In this document: positions 57,880 to 59,559 of the stretch, piece by piece
Position numbering within the stretch: the first letter of the stretch is position 1
Layout: every line of letters begins with the position of its first letter
Origin: DAOUCP01 sp034432155
GTDB lineage: Bacteria; Chloroflexota; Anaerolineae; Epilineales; Epilineaceae
Assembly (NCBI GenBank): GCA_034432155.1
Contig: DAOUCP010000137.1
Location: 1 to 59,559 of the forward strand
Direction: 5' to 3'
Length of the DNA: 59,559 nt
Made by a program: the position numbers and the translations under genes
The notes under the pieces: generated by a model
What the model was told of the DNA's origin: nothing
Seen by the model: the letters and a program-made list of their open reading frames with translations, nothing else
Database searches by the model: none

Positions 57880-59559
57880 ATGAGGATGGATGGTGACAGG
57901 CTGGCCGAACTGCGCATGGCGCGCACTGCCTGGGAGCGGGAAGTGCTGGAACCGGCCTTGCGGGCCGGCGGTGAGCGCATGGCAAGCTTCCGGACCACAG
58001 GCGATGTCGAGATCGAGCGTCTCTATGGGCCTGAGAACCTGGCCGACCTGGACTACCTCGCGGACATCGGGTTCCCGGGAGCGTACCCCTTCACGCGCGG
58101 CATTCACGCCACCATGCACCGCGGGCGCCTCTGGACGATGCGGCAGTTTGCGGGCTTCGGCACGGCCGAGGAGACGAACGAGCGCTTCAAGTACCTCTTG
58201 GAGCACGGTCAGACCGGCCTCTCCGTGGCCTTCGACATGCCGACGCTCTACGGCTACGACACGGACGCTCCCCAGGCGGTGGGCGAGTTTGGCAAGTGCG
58301 GCGTAGCCGTATCCAGCCTGCGCGACATGGAGATCCTCTTCGACGGCATTCCGCTCGACCGCGTCTCGGTCTCCATGACCATCAACTCTCCGGCAGCTGT
58401 CATCTGGGCCATGTTCATCGCCGCCGCCGAGAAGCAGGGGGTGGCGCCCGAGTGCTTGCGGGGTACCATCCAGAACGACATCCTGAAGGAGTATATCGCC
58501 CAGAAGGAGTTCGTCTTCCCTCCCGAGCCCAGCGTGAAGCTGGTGGTGGACACCGTGGAGTTTGGTGCCCAGCATCTGCCGCAATGGAATCCGATCTCCA
58601 TCTCGGGCTACCACATTCGCGAGGCCGGCTCGACTGCGGTCCAGGAGCTTGCCTTCACCCTGGCCGACGGCTTGACATACGTGGACGCCACCTTGGAGCG
58701 GGGGTTGCCCATTGACTCGTTTGCCCCTCGCCTGTCGTTCTTCTTCAATGCCCACAACGACTTCTTCGAGGAAATCGCCAAGTACCGCGCCGGTCGCCGG
58801 ATCTGGGCGCGGGTGATGCGCGAGAAGTACGGGGCCAAGGATCCGCGCTCCTGGCGCATGCGCTTCCACACCCAAACGGCCGGTTGCAGTCTGACAGCGC
58901 AGCAGCCGGAGAACAACATCGTGCGGGTGACCATTCAGGCGCTGGCCGCAGTCCTCGGCGGCACGCAGAGCCTGCACACCAACTCGATGGACGAAGCGCT
59001 AGCCCTGCCCAGCCAAAAGGCGGTGACCATTGCCCTGCGCACGCAGCAGATCATCGCCTACGAGAGCGGCGTCACGAACACGGTGGATCCCCTGGGCGGA
59101 TCGTACTTCGTCGAAGCCCTGACGAACCACATGGAGGCGGCGGTGCATGCCTACTTCGAGCGCATCGCAGCGCTGGGCGGCGTGGTTGAGGCTCTCAAGA
59201 CCGGCTACCTGCAGCGCGAGATCGCCGACGCCGCCGCGAAGTATCAGGGTGAGATCGACCGCGGCGAACGGACGATCGTGGGGGTGAACCGCTATCGGGA
59301 CCAGAGTCCGATCGAGATTCCGCTGCTGGCGATGGATCCGGACGGCTATGCGCGTCAAGTGGCCCGTCTCGCCGAGACGCGAGCCGAGCGCGAGGGCGAG
59401 GCGGTGCGCCGTGTGCTGGCCGACCTCGGGCAAACGTGCCAGGACGGACGAAACGTGATGCCCGTGCTGATCGAGGCGGCCAAGGCCTACGCCACGCTGG
59501 GCGAGATGATGGACGTCATGCGGGAGGTCTATGGCGTCTACGAGGAGCCGGTCATCGTC
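57880..59559 (+). CDS. Methylmalonyl-CoA mutase, catalytic (large) subunit, cut by the window edge
   Basis: 560 codons are visible without a stop; the last residues (REVYGVYEEPVIV) resemble the natural end of this subunit type, so very little should be missing. TIM-barrel motifs: YPFTRGIHATMHRGRLWTMR, FGTAEETNERFKYLLEHGQT, VAFDMPTLYGYDTDAP, TIQNDILKEYIAQ, SISGYHIREAGSTAVQE with substrate-contacting His245, FHTQTAGCSLTAQQPENNI, and QSLHTNSMDEALALPS. It lacks the B12-binding domain, which should be encoded just downstream. It isomerises methylmalonyl-CoA to succinyl-CoA. ATG 57880 has AAGGAGG ten bases upstream; ATG 57886 is an alternative. Divergent from the VKOR operon. Confidence 0.93.
   Translation, partial: MRMDGDRLAELRMARTAWEREVLEPALRAGGERMASFRTTGDVEIERLYGPENLADLDYLADIGFPGAYPFTRGIHATMHRGRLWTMRQFAGFGTAEETNERFKYLLEHGQTGLSVAFDMPTLYGYDTDAPQAVGEFGKCGVAVSSLRDMEILFDGIPLDRVSVSMTINSPAAVIWAMFIAAAEKQGVAPECLRGTIQNDILKEYIAQKEFVFPPEPSVKLVVDTVEFGAQHLPQWNPISISGYHIREAGSTAVQELAFTLADGLTYVDATLERGLPIDSFAPRLSFFFNAHNDFFEEIAKYRAGRRIWARVMREKYGAKDPRSWRMRFHTQTAGCSLTAQQPENNIVRVTIQALAAVLGGTQSLHTNSMDEALALPSQKAVTIALRTQQIIAYESGVTNTVDPLGGSYFVEALTNHMEAAVHAYFERIAALGGVVEALKTGYLQREIADAAAKYQGEIDRGERTIVGVNRYRDQSPIEIPLLAMDPDGYARQVARLAETRAEREGEAVRRVLADLGQTCQDGRNVMPVLIEAAKAYATLGEMMDVMREVYGVYEEPVIV

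Noticed and set aside
1..59559. CRISPR arrays, insertion sequences, prophage genes, rRNA or tRNA genes
   Set aside because: I looked for regularly spaced repeats with unique spacers, transposase motifs and RNA gene signatures and saw none; the repeats present are contiguous tandem arrays.

Overview
The window is G+C rich (about two thirds by eye) and densely coded on both strands. I count 42 protein genes, one of them running off the right edge, and no rRNA, tRNA, CRISPR array or insertion sequence. RNase Y, RicT next to holB, a GAAC-N4-GTTC-type SOS box at recA, a B12-dependent propionyl-CoA route, a VanW-type protein and ferredoxin-linked 2-oxoacid oxidation together suggest a high-GC member of the Chloroflexota (Thermomicrobia-like). 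That placement is an inference from gene content, not a computed phylogeny.

Layout. 1-4.4 kb: a non-coding edge with a 29-bp direct repeat, an MgtA-like P-type ATPase (-) and an isoaspartyl peptidase-type Ntn hydrolase (+). 4.4-11.7 kb (-): pheS-pheT, a repeat-rich secreted protein, then tldD-tldE. 11.8-21.4 kb (+): asnS, a secreted propeller-like protein, menG/ubiE (apparently leaderless) and a 1795-residue thioester alpha-2-macroglobulin ending in dockerin- and cohesin-like modules. 21.5-27 kb: a spermidine-synthase-like protein, RNase D, a HAD hydrolase, RadC and a SIMPL-domain protein. 27-33.8 kb (+): a PGRP/amidase-2 protein, scpA, an M23 peptidase and an anchored propeller; then a Nudix hydrolase (-), holB and ricT. 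33.9-39.6 kb (-): vanW-like, recA, recX and rny. 39.6-45.2 kb (+): a three-gene biotin-dependent acyl-CoA carboxylase, RNase HI, a FolM-like SDR and folB. 45.2-51.9 kb: a Pat-like acyltransferase and an OFA-family MFS transporter (-), then 2-oxoacid:ferredoxin oxidoreductase alpha and beta-gamma (+). 51.9-57.6 kb (-): thioredoxin-VKOR fusion, Cys/Met-type PLP enzyme, homoserine dehydrogenase and aldehyde dehydrogenase. 57.9 kb to the edge (+): methylmalonyl-CoA mutase catalytic subunit.

How the parts work together. The carboxylase and the mutase fit propionyl-CoA to methylmalonyl-CoA to succinyl-CoA. VKOR plus the PLP and homoserine enzymes form a sulfur/thiol transcription unit whose promoter carries a perfect dyad in its spacer. 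RicT and RNase Y, partners in Bacillus mRNA maturation, lie tail to tail.

Most unusual. (1) A recurring set of imperfect GC-rich tandem repeats sits at gene ends, signal regions and intergenic gaps, mostly with periods divisible by three; one has lengthened the hydrophobic leader of the VKOR fusion. (2) The alpha-2-macroglobulin/dockerin/cohesin fusion. (3) -10 elements placed 6-9 nt before start codons, implying leaderless or nearly leaderless mRNAs. (4) Family members with altered core residues or domains: a shortened ATP-grasp in the Pat-like protein, His for Tyr in the SDR, Glu for Asp in the ATPase hinge. I saw no defence island or clearly new multi-gene system.
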